Origin: Verrucomicrobiales bacterium
GTDB lineage: Bacteria; Verrucomicrobiota; Verrucomicrobiia; Verrucomicrobiales; DEV007
DNA: 64,000 nt
Reading direction: 5' to 3'
NCBI GenBank assembly: GCA_016795385.1
Contig: JAEUHI010000057.1
Span: 1-64,000, forward strand
The notes under the pieces are model-generated. The model ran no database searches. It saw only the letters and a list, made by a program, of their open reading frames with translations, and was not told the origin of the DNA. Numbering within the stretch: position 1 is the stretch's first letter; each line of letters starts with the position of its first letter. Shown here one piece after another: positions 1-8,438 of this stretch. Both the position numbers and the translations under genes were made by a program.

Positions 1-2
1 TC

Positions 3-113
3 ATTCCCTGCCGACCCGCGGGAGGGTTCCTGAAGTTCATCGAAGACACGCTTGCCGCCGGACACTCCTTGCGCGCGGTCCGGACCGTGACGACAAAAGG
101 AGGTGCGGCATGA
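3..113 (+). CDS. C-terminal end of an unidentified gene upstream of hsdS (partial)
   Basis: An open frame enters from the left edge and stops at 111-113, inside an ATGA overlap with the hsdS start. Only about 36 residues are visible (ending VRTVTTKGGAA), and I do not recognise a family. By context an hsdM or another islet gene would be expected here, but these residues do not look clearly like an HsdM C-terminus. The support is the stop/start overlap and the strong ribosome binding site inside its 3' end. Confidence 0.4.
   Translation: MPCRPAGGFLKFIEDTLAAGHSLRAVRTVTTKGGAA
95..104 (+). promoter_or_regulatory. Strong Shine-Dalgarno for hsdS
   Basis: The sequence AAAGGAGGTG lies 5 nt before the ATG at 110. 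It is one of very few strong Shine-Dalgarno sequences in the window and fixes the hsdS start, although the same frame is open further upstream. Confidence 0.75.
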
Positions 114-1435
114 GCTTTCCGCGGTATCCGGAATACAAGGACAGCGGGGTGGAGTGGCTCGGGGAGGTGCCGGGGCACTGGGAGGTGAAACGGGTCGGTG
201 CCTTGTTTCGGGAAGTCAACGAAACCGGCAATGAGAGTCTTCCGATTCTCTGCGTCTCGATCCACGACGGCGTTTCCGACCGCGAGCTCGATGAAAACGA
301 AATGGATCGAAAGGTCACCCGAAGTGACGACCGCTCGAAATACAAAAAGGTCCGTCCCGGCGACTTGGTCTACAACATGATGCGGGCTTGGCAGGGCGGC
401 TTTGGCGCGGTGTCGGTCGAAGGAATGGTCAGCCCCGCGTATGTGGTCGCAAGACCAATCGGAAACGTTCCGACACCTGTGGTCGAGCAACTCCTGAGAA
501 CGCCGAACGCGGTTGAAGAAATGCGACGCTATTCACGCGGCGTGACCGACTTCCGCCTCCGGCTTTACTGGGACGAATTCAAGAACCTCTCGATCGTTTT
601 GCCACCGGAGAGGGAACAAACCGCCATCGCCGCCTTCCTCGACCGGGAGACGGCGAAGATTGACGCGCTGGTAGCGGAGCAGCGGCGGCTGATCGAGCTG
701 CTGAAGGAAAAGCGCCAGGCCGTCATCTCCCACGCCGTCACCAAAGGCCTCAACCCCGACGCCCCGATGAAGGACAGCGGGATCGAATGGCTCGGCGAGG
801 TGCCGACGCATTGGGAGGTGAAACCGCTGCGCAGGTTTTCATGTCTCGTACAATCGGGACCGTTCGGGAGCCAACTTCATGCCGATGAATATGTAAGGGG
901 TGGAGTTCCCGTAATCAACCCGACCAACATGGTTGAGGGTTCAGTCGTGCCCAACGACGAAATCACCGTTACGGATGCCGTGGCAAACCGCTTAAGCCAC
1001 CAGCGCCTGCGAGCCGGAGATGTGATCTTTTCGCGACGAGGAGAACTTGGGCGATGCGCTCTGATCACTGAAACTGAAGAGGGGTGGCTTTGCGGAACAG
1101 GCTCAATGATCCTCCGACTCCATCAGTCCGAGTACCACGCGGGCTACCTCTCTCACTTCCTTTCACTTGGAGTAATGCGTCAATACTTTCAGAGCTATTC
1201 GATTGGTTCTGTAATGGACAGTCTCAGCTCTGCGACGCTTCTCTGCACGCCCATGGTCGTGCCACCGATAGACGAACAGGGTGAAATTTCAGCTTTTATC
1301 GGTCGGGAATCGGCAAAGTTCGACACCCTCACCGCCGAAGCCCAACGCGCCATCGACCTGCTCCAGGAACGCCGCACCGCCCTGATCTCCGCCGCCGTCA
1401 CCGGTCAGATCGACGTGCGGCATCTGTCGGTGTGA
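110..1435 (+). CDS. hsdS: Type I restriction-modification specificity subunit S
   Basis: HsdS carries the DNA recognition domains of a type I restriction-modification complex and bridges HsdM and HsdR. The 441-residue length is normal. Two target recognition domains are visible, each introduced by a near-identical motif (DSGVEWLGEVPGHWEVK near residue 11 and DSGIEWLGEVPTHWEVK near 222). They are separated by the conserved helical spacer (PPEREQTAIAAFLDRETAKID, about 165-185, followed by LIELLKEKRQAVISHAVTKG). A second spacer closes the protein (AQRAIDLLQERRTALISAAV, about 410-430). The start is set by a strong ribosome binding site. The partner hsdM is not in the window and is expected upstream. 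The last ~35 codons reappear in the scar at 3173-3358. After the stop comes the hipBA operator region, so hsdS is probably on a different transcript from hsdR. Confidence 0.95.
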   Translation: MSFPRYPEYKDSGVEWLGEVPGHWEVKRVGALFREVNETGNESLPILCVSIHDGVSDRELDENEMDRKVTRSDDRSKYKKVRPGDLVYNMMRAWQGGFGAVSVEGMVSPAYVVARPIGNVPTPVVEQLLRTPNAVEEMRRYSRGVTDFRLRLYWDEFKNLSIVLPPEREQTAIAAFLDRETAKIDALVAEQRRLIELLKEKRQAVISHAVTKGLNPDAPMKDSGIEWLGEVPTHWEVKPLRRFSCLVQSGPFGSQLHADEYVRGGVPVINPTNMVEGSVVPNDEITVTDAVANRLSHQRLRAGDVIFSRRGELGRCALITETEEGWLCGTGSMILRLHQSEYHAGYLSHFLSLGVMRQYFQSYSIGSVMDSLSSATLLCTPMVVPPIDEQGEISAFIGRESAKFDTLTAEAQRAIDLLQERRTALISAAVTGQIDVRHLSV

Positions 1436-1449
1436 GGCACCCGGCCTGA

Positions 1450-1521
1450 ATACGGTCGTTGCGAAACCATTTTATGAATACGTTCGTTTAAAATATTTGA
1501 CTTGCATACGATCGTTTAAAA
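1450..1521 (+). promoter_or_regulatory. Triple 28-bp-spaced repeat, probable HipB operators and hipBA promoter
   Basis: Three copies of a motif ATACGNTCGTTTAAA start at 1450 (degenerate, ending TTGCGAAA), 1478 and 1506, exactly 28 bp apart. The stretch is AT-rich compared with its surroundings. A candidate -35 (TTGACT, 1497-1502) lies between repeats two and three, with an A/T run (1518-1528) in the -10 position. HipB-type antitoxins are known to repress their own operon from several spaced operators. That these repeats are those operators is inference. Confidence 0.6.
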
Positions 1522-1536
1522 AAATAAACTATCGGG

Positions 1537-1869
1537 GTGATCATCAAGTCCGCCAAGGAATTCGGCGCTTTGGTCCGTTCCGAACGGGAAAAGCGACGAT
1601 GGAACCAGAGCCAGCTCGCCGAACGGGTCGGCGTCAGTTTGCCCTGGATCTCCCAGTTCGAGAGGGGGAAGCCGACGGCGCAAATCGACCTGGTGCTGAA
1701 GACCTTGAAGGCCCTCGACATTCCACTCTGGGCCGGAGATCCACCCAAAACATCCGGACCCAAGGCAAGTGTGATCAATCTGGACGAACTTCTGGGCAGT
1801 CAACCCGAGTCGATGCCGGGGCACAAGGACGCCCGTAGTAAGCCGACTCCTGATTCTCCCAAGAAATGA
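1537..1869 (+). CDS. hipB: HipB-like XRE-family antitoxin/repressor
   Basis: A 110-residue protein with an XRE-type helix-turn-helix (about 8-62; core WNQSQLAERVGVSLPWISQF, near 22-41) and a polar, Pro/Lys-rich C-terminal tail. In HipBA systems this subunit binds HipA and represses the operon. The start is a GTG at 1537. There is no good Shine-Dalgarno, but the AT-rich operator region lies just upstream. The stop overlaps the hipA ATG by 4 nt (ATGA), which suggests coupled translation. The tail after residue 75 (GDPPKTSGPKASV onward) is longer than the helix-turn-helix needs and may hold the toxin-binding segment. Confidence 0.88.
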   Translation: MIIKSAKEFGALVRSEREKRRWNQSQLAERVGVSLPWISQFERGKPTAQIDLVLKTLKALDIPLWAGDPPKTSGPKASVINLDELLGSQPESMPGHKDARSKPTPDSPKK

Positions 1870-3176
1870 TCGAAATCCTGGAGGCCATTCATGACGGTCG
1901 CCGCGTCGGTCGCCTGACCTACGCGGAAGATCGCCTGATGTTTACCTACGACGACGAGTGGCGCGACGATCCCGATGCCTTTCCGCTCTCCCTCTCGATG
2001 CCCCTCGTCCGCCGGGAATACCTGGACGAGGTCACGCGCCCATTTATCTCCGGCTTGCTTCCCGACGACGCCGAGGTCCTGAGGCGTTGGGGTCAGAAAT
2101 TCCAGGTTTCCCCGCGGAATCCGTTTCGACTGCTCGCCCATGTCGGCGAGGAATGCGCGGGGGCGGTCCAGTTCGTGCCGCTCGAACGCGCCGCCCAATG
2201 GCTCGGCGATTCACCGCCGGCTGGCATCGACTGGCTGAACGACGGTGAACTGATCGAACGCATCGCTGATTTGATCCAGGACCGATCTGTCGCGCGACGA
2301 CTTGGCGATGAAGGTCACTTCAGCCTCGCCGGCGCGCAGGCAAAGACCGCTCTCTACCGCGATCCCGATGGCGGACGATGGGGCATCCCGAAAGGCACGA
2401 CTCCGACGACCCACATCCTCAAACCCAACCGGGGTGAGTTTGCGGCCTTCGAGATCAACGAGCATTTCTGTCTCAGACTGGCGGCGCGGCTCGGACTCAA
2501 AGCCGCGAATTCCTGGACCGAAACGATCGGGACAACGCCCGTCCTGATCATCGAGCGCTACGACCGCGCCCGCCTCGACGGCCGTCTCGTTCGCATCCAT
2601 CAAGAAGACGCCTGCCAGGCCCTGTCCCGGGGTCCGGAGAACAAGTACCAGAACGAGGGAGGTCCCTCCGCGAAGGAGATCTACACCCTGATTCGCGAGC
2701 ACTCCAGCCAGCCGCTCGAGGACGAGGGGCGTTTCCTCGACACCATGATCTTCAACTACCTCATCGGCGGCACGGATGCCCACGCCAAAAATTTCAGCCT
2801 GCTCATCGCCGGGCGTGGGCAGGTGCGCCTCGCCCCCTGCTATGATCTGATCTCCATCCTGCCCTACGCGCACGAACTCAGGAAAGTGAAACTCGCCATG
2901 AAGATCGGCGGCGATTACCTGCTCTGGAAGATCGGGAGGGACCATTGGAGAAAAGCCGCCGAGGAGTGGAATCTCGATCCCGCTCTCGTGACCGAGCGCC
3001 TCATCCGGATGGCGTCGGCCATGCCTGAGGCCGCCCGGAAAGTGGGCGACGCGATCGCCGCCGGTTCCATCCCGGTCGGGGGCGCGTTCGTGCGCCGGCT
3101 CGCGGCCGCCATCTCCGATCGGGCCGAAGAGTGCCGGCGCCATTTCTCCGAAGCCAAGAAGCAAGACCCCGCATGA
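1866..3176 (+). CDS. hipA: HipA family serine/threonine kinase toxin
   Basis: HipA toxins are kinases; the studied E. coli enzyme phosphorylates glutamyl-tRNA synthetase and induces growth arrest. This 436-residue protein has the usual two-part architecture: an N-terminal HipA_N-like domain (about 5-110, with FISGLLPDD and NPFRLLAHVGEECAGAVQ) and a kinase domain. The conserved SLAGAQAK segment is near 152. The catalytic loop GGTDAHAKNFSLL (near 301) and the metal-binding CYDLIS (near 324) are intact, so the toxin is predicted to be active. It overlaps hipB by 4 nt, and its stop overlaps the start of the chimeric scar by ATGA. That arrangement ties its expression to the downstream nucleases and hsdR. 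Confidence 0.93.
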   Translation: MIEILEAIHDGRRVGRLTYAEDRLMFTYDDEWRDDPDAFPLSLSMPLVRREYLDEVTRPFISGLLPDDAEVLRRWGQKFQVSPRNPFRLLAHVGEECAGAVQFVPLERAAQWLGDSPPAGIDWLNDGELIERIADLIQDRSVARRLGDEGHFSLAGAQAKTALYRDPDGGRWGIPKGTTPTTHILKPNRGEFAAFEINEHFCLRLAARLGLKAANSWTETIGTTPVLIIERYDRARLDGRLVRIHQEDACQALSRGPENKYQNEGGPSAKEIYTLIREHSSQPLEDEGRFLDTMIFNYLIGGTDAHAKNFSLLIAGRGQVRLAPCYDLISILPYAHELRKVKLAMKIGGDYLLWKIGRDHWRKAAEEWNLDPALVTERLIRMASAMPEAARKVGDAIAAGSIPVGGAFVRRLAAAISDRAEECRRHFSEAKKQDPA

Positions 3177-3358
3177 GCCTCCCCCAGCGAGACGCCTTCG
3201 AGTCCGAGATCTGCGCCCACCCCGCCGATCATGACTGGCTTTACGCCGAAGCCCAACGCGCCATCCACCCGATCCAAGTAATCCGCACCGCGCTGACATC
3301 TGCCGCCGTCAATGGGCAGATCGACATGCGAAACCTCGAACCCACCTTCCCTGCCTGA
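3173..3358 (+). pseudogene. 61-codon hsdR-start/hsdS-end chimeric remnant
   Basis: The first ~28 codons match the N-terminus of HsdR at 5331 (SLPQRDAFESEICAHPADHDWL against SLHKEIALESEICAHLADHGWL). The remaining codons match the last residues of HsdS (AEAQRAI...RTAL.SAAVNGQIDMRNL against AEAQRAI...RTALISAAVTGQIDVRHL). At the DNA level, 21 nt are identical between 3245-3265 and hsdS 1334-1354. The join falls where the two parents share similar bases (GCCGA). It looks like a recombination scar from a former hsdS/hsdR arrangement. The reading frame is intact, and its start and stop overlap hipA and the GIY-YIG gene, so it may persist as a translational relay. A functional peptide is possible but unsupported. 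Confidence 0.8.
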
Positions 3359-4215
3359 TGCCCACCCCCAAAACCATCCAAATCTTCCTCCCCGGCGGCG
3401 ATCCCCGCGGCATCCGGGTGGCCGAGATCACGACCCGCATCGTCCAGGTCATCGAGGTGCCCCGCAGTCTCCTCGGCGACTTCCTCAAGATGCCGGAGAG
3501 CGACCAGGTCGCGGTCTATTTCCTCTTCGGCCAGAGCGAGGAGACCGGCGAGCCGCGCGTCTACATCGGCCAGACCGGCGACCTCCGCGCCCGCCTCAAG
3601 GCCCACCACGACAAAAAGGACTTCTGGGAGCGGGCCGCCGTCCTCATCTCGCGGACCAACAGCCTCACCCAGACCCACGCGCTCTTCCTGGAATGGCACT
3701 GTCTCCAGGCGGTGCGCAAGGCGGGTCGCTACGGCGACGAGAACGGGAACAGCGGCACCAAACCGCACACCCCCGCGCCGCTGGAGGCCGATTGTCTGGA
3801 AATCTACGAGACCGGCCACACCCTGCTCGCGACGCTCGGCTATCCCATTTTCGATCCAGTCGCCAAGCCGGTGGTGGGGCATGAGGCCGAGGAGATCTTT
3901 TATTGCACTGCGGTTGGCTCGAATGGGCGAGGTCAGTTTACCTCGGAAGGCTTTGTGGTTCTTCAAGGGTCCACGGGTCGCCGTGAGAGCGTACCCTCAT
4001 TGATCGACACGCCGCTGGGGCGCGCACGGCGGAGGCTCGTGGAGTCAGGAGTAATGATCGAGTCCGGGGATACGGTGATTTTTCAGAAGGATCATCTCTT
4101 CAACTCGCCAAGTATGGCGGCGATCGCCCTCATGGGACGCACCACAAACGGCTGGACCCAATGGAAAACCATGGGCGGAAAAACCCTCGATGAGTTGAAG
4201 CGCCAACCCTCATGA
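3358..4215 (+). CDS. GIY-YIG nuclease family protein with DUF4357
   Basis: A 285-residue predicted endonuclease. The GIY-YIG core begins near residue 52 (VAVYFLFGQ), with the second strand and catalytic Arg region at RVYIGQTGDLRARLKAHH (about 66-83). The C-terminal ~60 residues match DUF4357 (FVVLQGSTGR, then LFNSPSMAAIALMGRTTNGW). DUF4357 proteins are commonly found in restriction-modification neighbourhoods. The start overlaps the remnant stop (TGATG) and the stop overlaps the next gene (ATGA), so it belongs to the hipBA-hsdR transcription unit. Its job could be an accessory cleavage activity or a separate defence effector; the sequence does not decide. Confidence 0.85.
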   Translation: MPTPKTIQIFLPGGDPRGIRVAEITTRIVQVIEVPRSLLGDFLKMPESDQVAVYFLFGQSEETGEPRVYIGQTGDLRARLKAHHDKKDFWERAAVLISRTNSLTQTHALFLEWHCLQAVRKAGRYGDENGNSGTKPHTPAPLEADCLEIYETGHTLLATLGYPIFDPVAKPVVGHEAEEIFYCTAVGSNGRGQFTSEGFVVLQGSTGRRESVPSLIDTPLGRARRRLVESGVMIESGDTVIFQKDHLFNSPSMAAIALMGRTTNGWTQWKTMGGKTLDELKRQPS

Positions 4216-5309
4216 GCCTCTACCGCATCACCCCGGATCGATTCGAGCCCGTACCCGCCACAACTTTTGCGGCGGAGCGGGTCCTGGAACGTCGCGACCT
4301 GCAACGGCTTCTTCGCGAGAACATCGAGGTCATCGACAAAGATCTGTTGGTGATCGCAGAGGAGTTCGGCAACTGGCAGGACAGCACCCGCCGCATCGAC
4401 CTCCTCTGTTTGAGCCGGGATGCCTCCCTCGTAGTAGTTGAGATCAAACGAACCGAAGATGGCGGGCATATGGATTTACAAGCGATCCGATACGCCGCCA
4501 TGGTGTCGAGTATGACCCTTGACCAAGTCGTCGATGCTTACGCGCAAACCAAAGGAGGGGATACCGATGCGGCTCGACGTGAAATCACGTCCTTTCTCTT
4601 ATCCGATAACCGGGATGCGGTCGAACTGACTGGCGCTGTTCAGATTGTTCTCGTATCGTCCGACTTCTCTGTTGAAGTCACGACGAGCGTGCTATGGCTG
4701 AATCGCCAAGGCCTTGATCTCCGATGCATACGCTTGCGTCCGTATCGCTCGGGCAGTGAGGTGCTGGTAGATGTCAGTCAGATCATTCCTTTGCCTGAGG
4801 CGGCCGCGTATGAAGTGAAACTGCGGGAGCAGGAGCGCGAAAAGCGCAAGGTCACCGGTGAGAAGGGAGAGCGACTCAAGCGGTTCTGGTCTCTGTTCAT
4901 CGAGCGATCGAAGGCGAAAACCGACAAATGGGCCCGCCGCAGCCCCACGGACCGCTACGCGCTTTCGGGCAGCCGCCTCGCCCGGACGGGCTTTGAGTTG
5001 AATCCAGTCGTCAAAGGGGATGAAGTCCGGGCGGAGTGCTACATCCAAATCCCGGAGGGCGGCGAAGTTACGAACAAAGCGTTTCACCTCCTGCTGCAGG
5101 AAAAGGACGCGATCGAGAAAGCGTTTGGTGGCAGACTGGATTGGCAGGAACTGCCCGACAACGACAACAGCTGCCGAATCTGCACGACGATTCCAGGGGG
5201 CTGGAAATCAGCGGAATCAGATTGGCCGGAGACCCTTGATGCTTTGATCGATGCCTTGTTGCGTCTGGAAACTGCTTTGAAGGATCCCATCGTGCGACTA
5301 ATTCTGTGA
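4212..5309 (+). CDS. PD-(D/E)XK-like (NucS/DUF91-type) protein with DUF4268
   Basis: A 365-residue protein. The N-terminal half has a restriction-endonuclease-like core: RRIDLLCL (Asp near 64) followed by LVVVEIKRTEDGG (Glu-x-Lys near 76-78), as in the NucS/DUF91 nuclease fold. The C-terminal ~150 residues (from RFWSLFIERSKAK near 218) resemble DUF4268, a domain frequent beside type I restriction systems. It overlaps the GIY-YIG gene by 4 nt and sits 21 nt before hsdR. The acidic and lysine catalytic positions are present, so DNA cleavage is plausible. The real substrate is unknown. Confidence 0.78.
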   Translation: MSLYRITPDRFEPVPATTFAAERVLERRDLQRLLRENIEVIDKDLLVIAEEFGNWQDSTRRIDLLCLSRDASLVVVEIKRTEDGGHMDLQAIRYAAMVSSMTLDQVVDAYAQTKGGDTDAARREITSFLLSDNRDAVELTGAVQIVLVSSDFSVEVTTSVLWLNRQGLDLRCIRLRPYRSGSEVLVDVSQIIPLPEAAAYEVKLREQEREKRKVTGEKGERLKRFWSLFIERSKAKTDKWARRSPTDRYALSGSRLARTGFELNPVVKGDEVRAECYIQIPEGGEVTNKAFHLLLQEKDAIEKAFGGRLDWQELPDNDNSCRICTTIPGGWKSAESDWPETLDALIDALLRLETALKDPIVRLIL

Positions 5310-5330
5310 CGCCCCGTTGCCGTTTTCTCC

Positions 5331-8300
5331 ATGTCCCTCCACAAAGAAATCGCCCTCGAATCCGAGATCTGCGCCCACCTCGCCGATCACGGCTGGCTCC
5401 ACGCCGAGTGCGACGCTGCCCACTACGACCGAGCCCGCGCCCTCCTGCCGACCGACCTCCTCGCCTGGGTCCAGGAGACGCAACCGAAGGCCTGGGGGAC
5501 CCTGGTGAAGCAACAGGGTACGGCCGCCGAGGCAACCCTCTTGGATCGCGTCCGCGCCCAGCTCGACCAGCGCGGCACCCTCGACGTGCTCCGCAACGGC
5601 GTCGATGTGATGGGCCTGCGCCAAGCGCTCCCGGCGGCCCAGTTCCGGCCCGCCCTCGCCCTCAACGAGGAGATCCTGACGCGCTACCAGGCCAACCGTC
5701 TCCGCGTCGTCCGGCAGGTGCGCTACTCGCTCCACAACGAGAACAGCCTCGACCTTGTCCTCTTCCTCAACGGCCTGCCCGTGGCGACTGCCGAGCTGAA
5801 GACCGACTTCACCCAGAGCATCGGCGACGCCATCGACCAATACCGCTACGACCGCGACCCGAAGCCGAAGGGCGGGGCGGCCGAGCCGCTCCTGTCCTTC
5901 CCCGGTGGCGCCCTCGTCCATTTCGCGGTGAGCAACTCCGAGGTCCACCTGACGACCCGCCTCGACGGGAAAGCGACCGTTTTCCTGCCCTTCAACCAGG
6001 GCGACGACGGCGGCGCCGGCAATCCGCCGAATCCCGCCGGCGGCCACCGCACCGCCTACCTCTGGGAACAGGTCTGGCAGCGCGAGAGCTGGCTCGAGAT
6101 CCTCGGCCGCTACTGCATCGGCCGGTACGACCGCAAGAAGACCCTGGCCCGGATCCTCTTCCCCCGTTACCACCAGCTGGACGTGACCCGCAAGCTCCAG
6201 TCCGCGGTCCTCGCCGACGGGCCCGGCACGAAATACCTCGTCCAGCACAGCGCCGGCTCGGGCAAGACCAACTCGATCGCGTGGACGGCCCACTTTTTCT
6301 CCGAGCTGCACGACGCCGCGAACCGGAAGCTCTTCGACAGCGTCCTCGTCGTCTCCGATCGCACCGTCATCGACGCCCAGCTCCAGGAGGCGCTCTTCAG
6401 CTTCCAGCGCAAGACCGGCGTGGTGGCCACGATCACCGGCAAGGCCGGGAGCAAGAGCGGCGAACTGGCCGAGGCCCTCTCGGGCGACAAGAAGATCGTG
6501 GTCTGCACGGTCCAGACCTTCCCCTTCGCCCTCGAGGCGGTGAGGGAGCTCGCGGCGACCGAGGGCAAACGCTTCGCCGTGATCGCCGACGAAGCGCACA
6601 GCTCCCAGAGCGGCGAGGCCGCCGCCAAGCTCAAGGCCGTGCTCAGTCCCGAGGAACTGGAGGAGCTGAAGGACGGCGGCGAGGTCAGCACCGAGGACCT
6701 TCTCGCCGCCCAGATGAGTGCCCGGGCCGACAGCGCCGGCAACACCTTCGTCGCCTTCACCGCCACGCCCAAGGCGAAGACGCTGGAACTCTTCGGCACC
6801 CGGCCCGATCCAGGCCGGAAGCCGGCTGCGGACAACGTGCCGGCGCCCTTCCACGTCTACTCGATGCGGCAGGCGATCGAGGAGGGGTTCATCCTCGACG
6901 TCCTCCAGAACTACCTCAGCTACAAGCTGGCCTTCAAGCTGGCCCACGAGGGCAAGGACTACGACGAGAAGACGGTCGAGCGGTCCGCCGCCATGAAGGG
7001 CATCATGGGCTGGGTGCGCCTCCACCCCTACAACATTGCGCAGAAGGTCCAAATCGTGGTCGAGCATTTCCGCTCCACCGTGGCCCCGCTCCTCGAGGGC
7101 AAGGCGAAGGCGATGGTCGTGGTCGGATCGCGGATCGAGGCGGTGCGCTGGAAGCTGGCGATCGAGAAATACATCGCCGAGCAGGGCTATCCCATGGGAA
7201 CGCTCGTCGCCTTTTCCGGAGAAGTGAATGATCCGGACTCCGGTCCCGAAGGGTTCACCGAGACGAGCAAGGCCCTCAATCCGAACCTGAACGGCCGCGA
7301 CATCCGCGAGGCCTTCAAGGGCGACGATTACCAGATCCTCCTCGTCGCGAACAAGTTCCAGACCGGTTTCGACCAGCCCCTCCTCTGCGGGATGTACGTG
7401 GACAAGCGCCTCGCCGGGATCCAGGCGGTGCAGACACTCTCGCGCCTCAATCGCTGCCACCCGGGCAAGGACACCACCTACGTGGTCGATTTCGTCAACG
7501 AGCCCGCCGACGTGCTCGAAGCCTTCAAGACCTACCATACCACGGCGGCGCTCTCGACCACGACGGATCCCAACCACGTCTTCACCCTGCGGGCCAAGCT
7601 CGACTCCGCCGGCCACTACGACGACTACGAGGTCGATCGCGTCGTCGCCGCCGAGTTGAACCCGGCCTCGAAGCAGAGCGATCTCGTCGCGGCCCTCGAG
7701 CCCGTCGTGGACCGCCTCCAGAAACGCTACAAGGCGGCCCTGGAGGCGCTGAAGGCCGCCCGCGCGAACGGCGATGACGCGGGCATCAAGGCCGCCACCG
7801 AGGAGCGCGATGCCCTGATCCTGTTCAAGGGTGACATGGGGGCCTACGTGCGGCTCTACACCTTCCTCTCGCAGATCTTCGACTACGGGAACACCGAGGT
7901 CGAAAAGCGGGCCATCTTTTACAAGCGCCTCCTGCCTCTGCTGGAGTTCGGGCGCGAGCGCGAAGGGGTGGATCTCTCCAAGGTCGTCCTCACCCGCCAC
8001 CATCTGCGGAACCAGGGCAAGCAGCCGCTCTATCTCGGCTCGGGTGAGGCCAAGGCCCTGCCACCGATCACCGAGGCCGGCAGCGGCTCGGTCCGTGTCG
8101 CGGAAAAGGTGAAACTCGCCGAGGTGATCGAAAAGCTGAACGACCTTTTTGGAAAAGAAACCACGGACGATGATCAGCTCGTCTACGTGAACGGAGTGAT
8201 CATGGGGAAGATGCTCGAATCCGCGAAACTCAGGCAGCAGGCGGCGAACAATACCAAAGAGCAGTTCGCGACCTCCCCGGATCTCGGCTTGGAACTGAAC

Positions 8301-8438
8301 AACGCCATCATCGAAGCCCTCGACGCCCACACCCTGATGAGCACCAAGGCGTTGAATTCTCCGGAAGTGAAAAAGGGGATTCTCAGGATCCTCCTCGAGC
8401 ATTCCGATCTGTGGGAAAAGCTGCGCAAGGCCGGATGA
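5331..8438 (+). CDS. hsdR: Type I restriction endonuclease subunit R
   Basis: HsdR translocates DNA with its SF2 motor and cleaves it with an N-terminal nuclease. In this 1035-residue protein the nuclease motif VATAELKTDF is near 152. The Walker A HSAGSGKTNS is near 305, the Walker B ADEAHSSQSG near 418 and motif III VAFTATPKAK near 473. The later helicase motifs include FQTGFDQPLL and QTLSRLNRCH (about 675-710). A helical C-terminal region follows, through which HsdR contacts the methylase core in known enzymes. All catalytic residues appear intact. The start is the ATG at 5331, 21 nt after the DUF4268 gene and without a clear Shine-Dalgarno. It lies far from hsdS and downstream of the hipBA promoter, which is unusual for hsd operons. 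Confidence 0.95.
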   Translation: MSLHKEIALESEICAHLADHGWLHAECDAAHYDRARALLPTDLLAWVQETQPKAWGTLVKQQGTAAEATLLDRVRAQLDQRGTLDVLRNGVDVMGLRQALPAAQFRPALALNEEILTRYQANRLRVVRQVRYSLHNENSLDLVLFLNGLPVATAELKTDFTQSIGDAIDQYRYDRDPKPKGGAAEPLLSFPGGALVHFAVSNSEVHLTTRLDGKATVFLPFNQGDDGGAGNPPNPAGGHRTAYLWEQVWQRESWLEILGRYCIGRYDRKKTLARILFPRYHQLDVTRKLQSAVLADGPGTKYLVQHSAGSGKTNSIAWTAHFFSELHDAANRKLFDSVLVVSDRTVIDAQLQEALFSFQRKTGVVATITGKAGSKSGELAEALSGDKKIVVCTVQTFPFALEAVRELAATEGKRFAVIADEAHSSQSGEAAAKLKAVLSPEELEELKDGGEVSTEDLLAAQMSARADSAGNTFVAFTATPKAKTLELFGTRPDPGRKPAADNVPAPFHVYSMRQAIEEGFILDVLQNYLSYKLAFKLAHEGKDYDEKTVERSAAMKGIMGWVRLHPYNIAQKVQIVVEHFRSTVAPLLEGKAKAMVVVGSRIEAVRWKLAIEKYIAEQGYPMGTLVAFSGEVNDPDSGPEGFTETSKALNPNLNGRDIREAFKGDDYQILLVANKFQTGFDQPLLCGMYVDKRLAGIQAVQTLSRLNRCHPGKDTTYVVDFVNEPADVLEAFKTYHTTAALSTTTDPNHVFTLRAKLDSAGHYDDYEVDRVVAAELNPASKQSDLVAALEPVVDRLQKRYKAALEALKAARANGDDAGIKAATEERDALILFKGDMGAYVRLYTFLSQIFDYGNTEVEKRAIFYKRLLPLLEFGREREGVDLSKVVLTRHHLRNQGKQPLYLGSGEAKALPPITEAGSGSVRVAEKVKLAEVIEKLNDLFGKETTDDDQLVYVNGVIMGKMLESAKLRQQAANNTKEQFATSPDLGLELNNAIIEALDAHTLMSTKALNSPEVKKGILRILLEHSDLWEKLRKAG

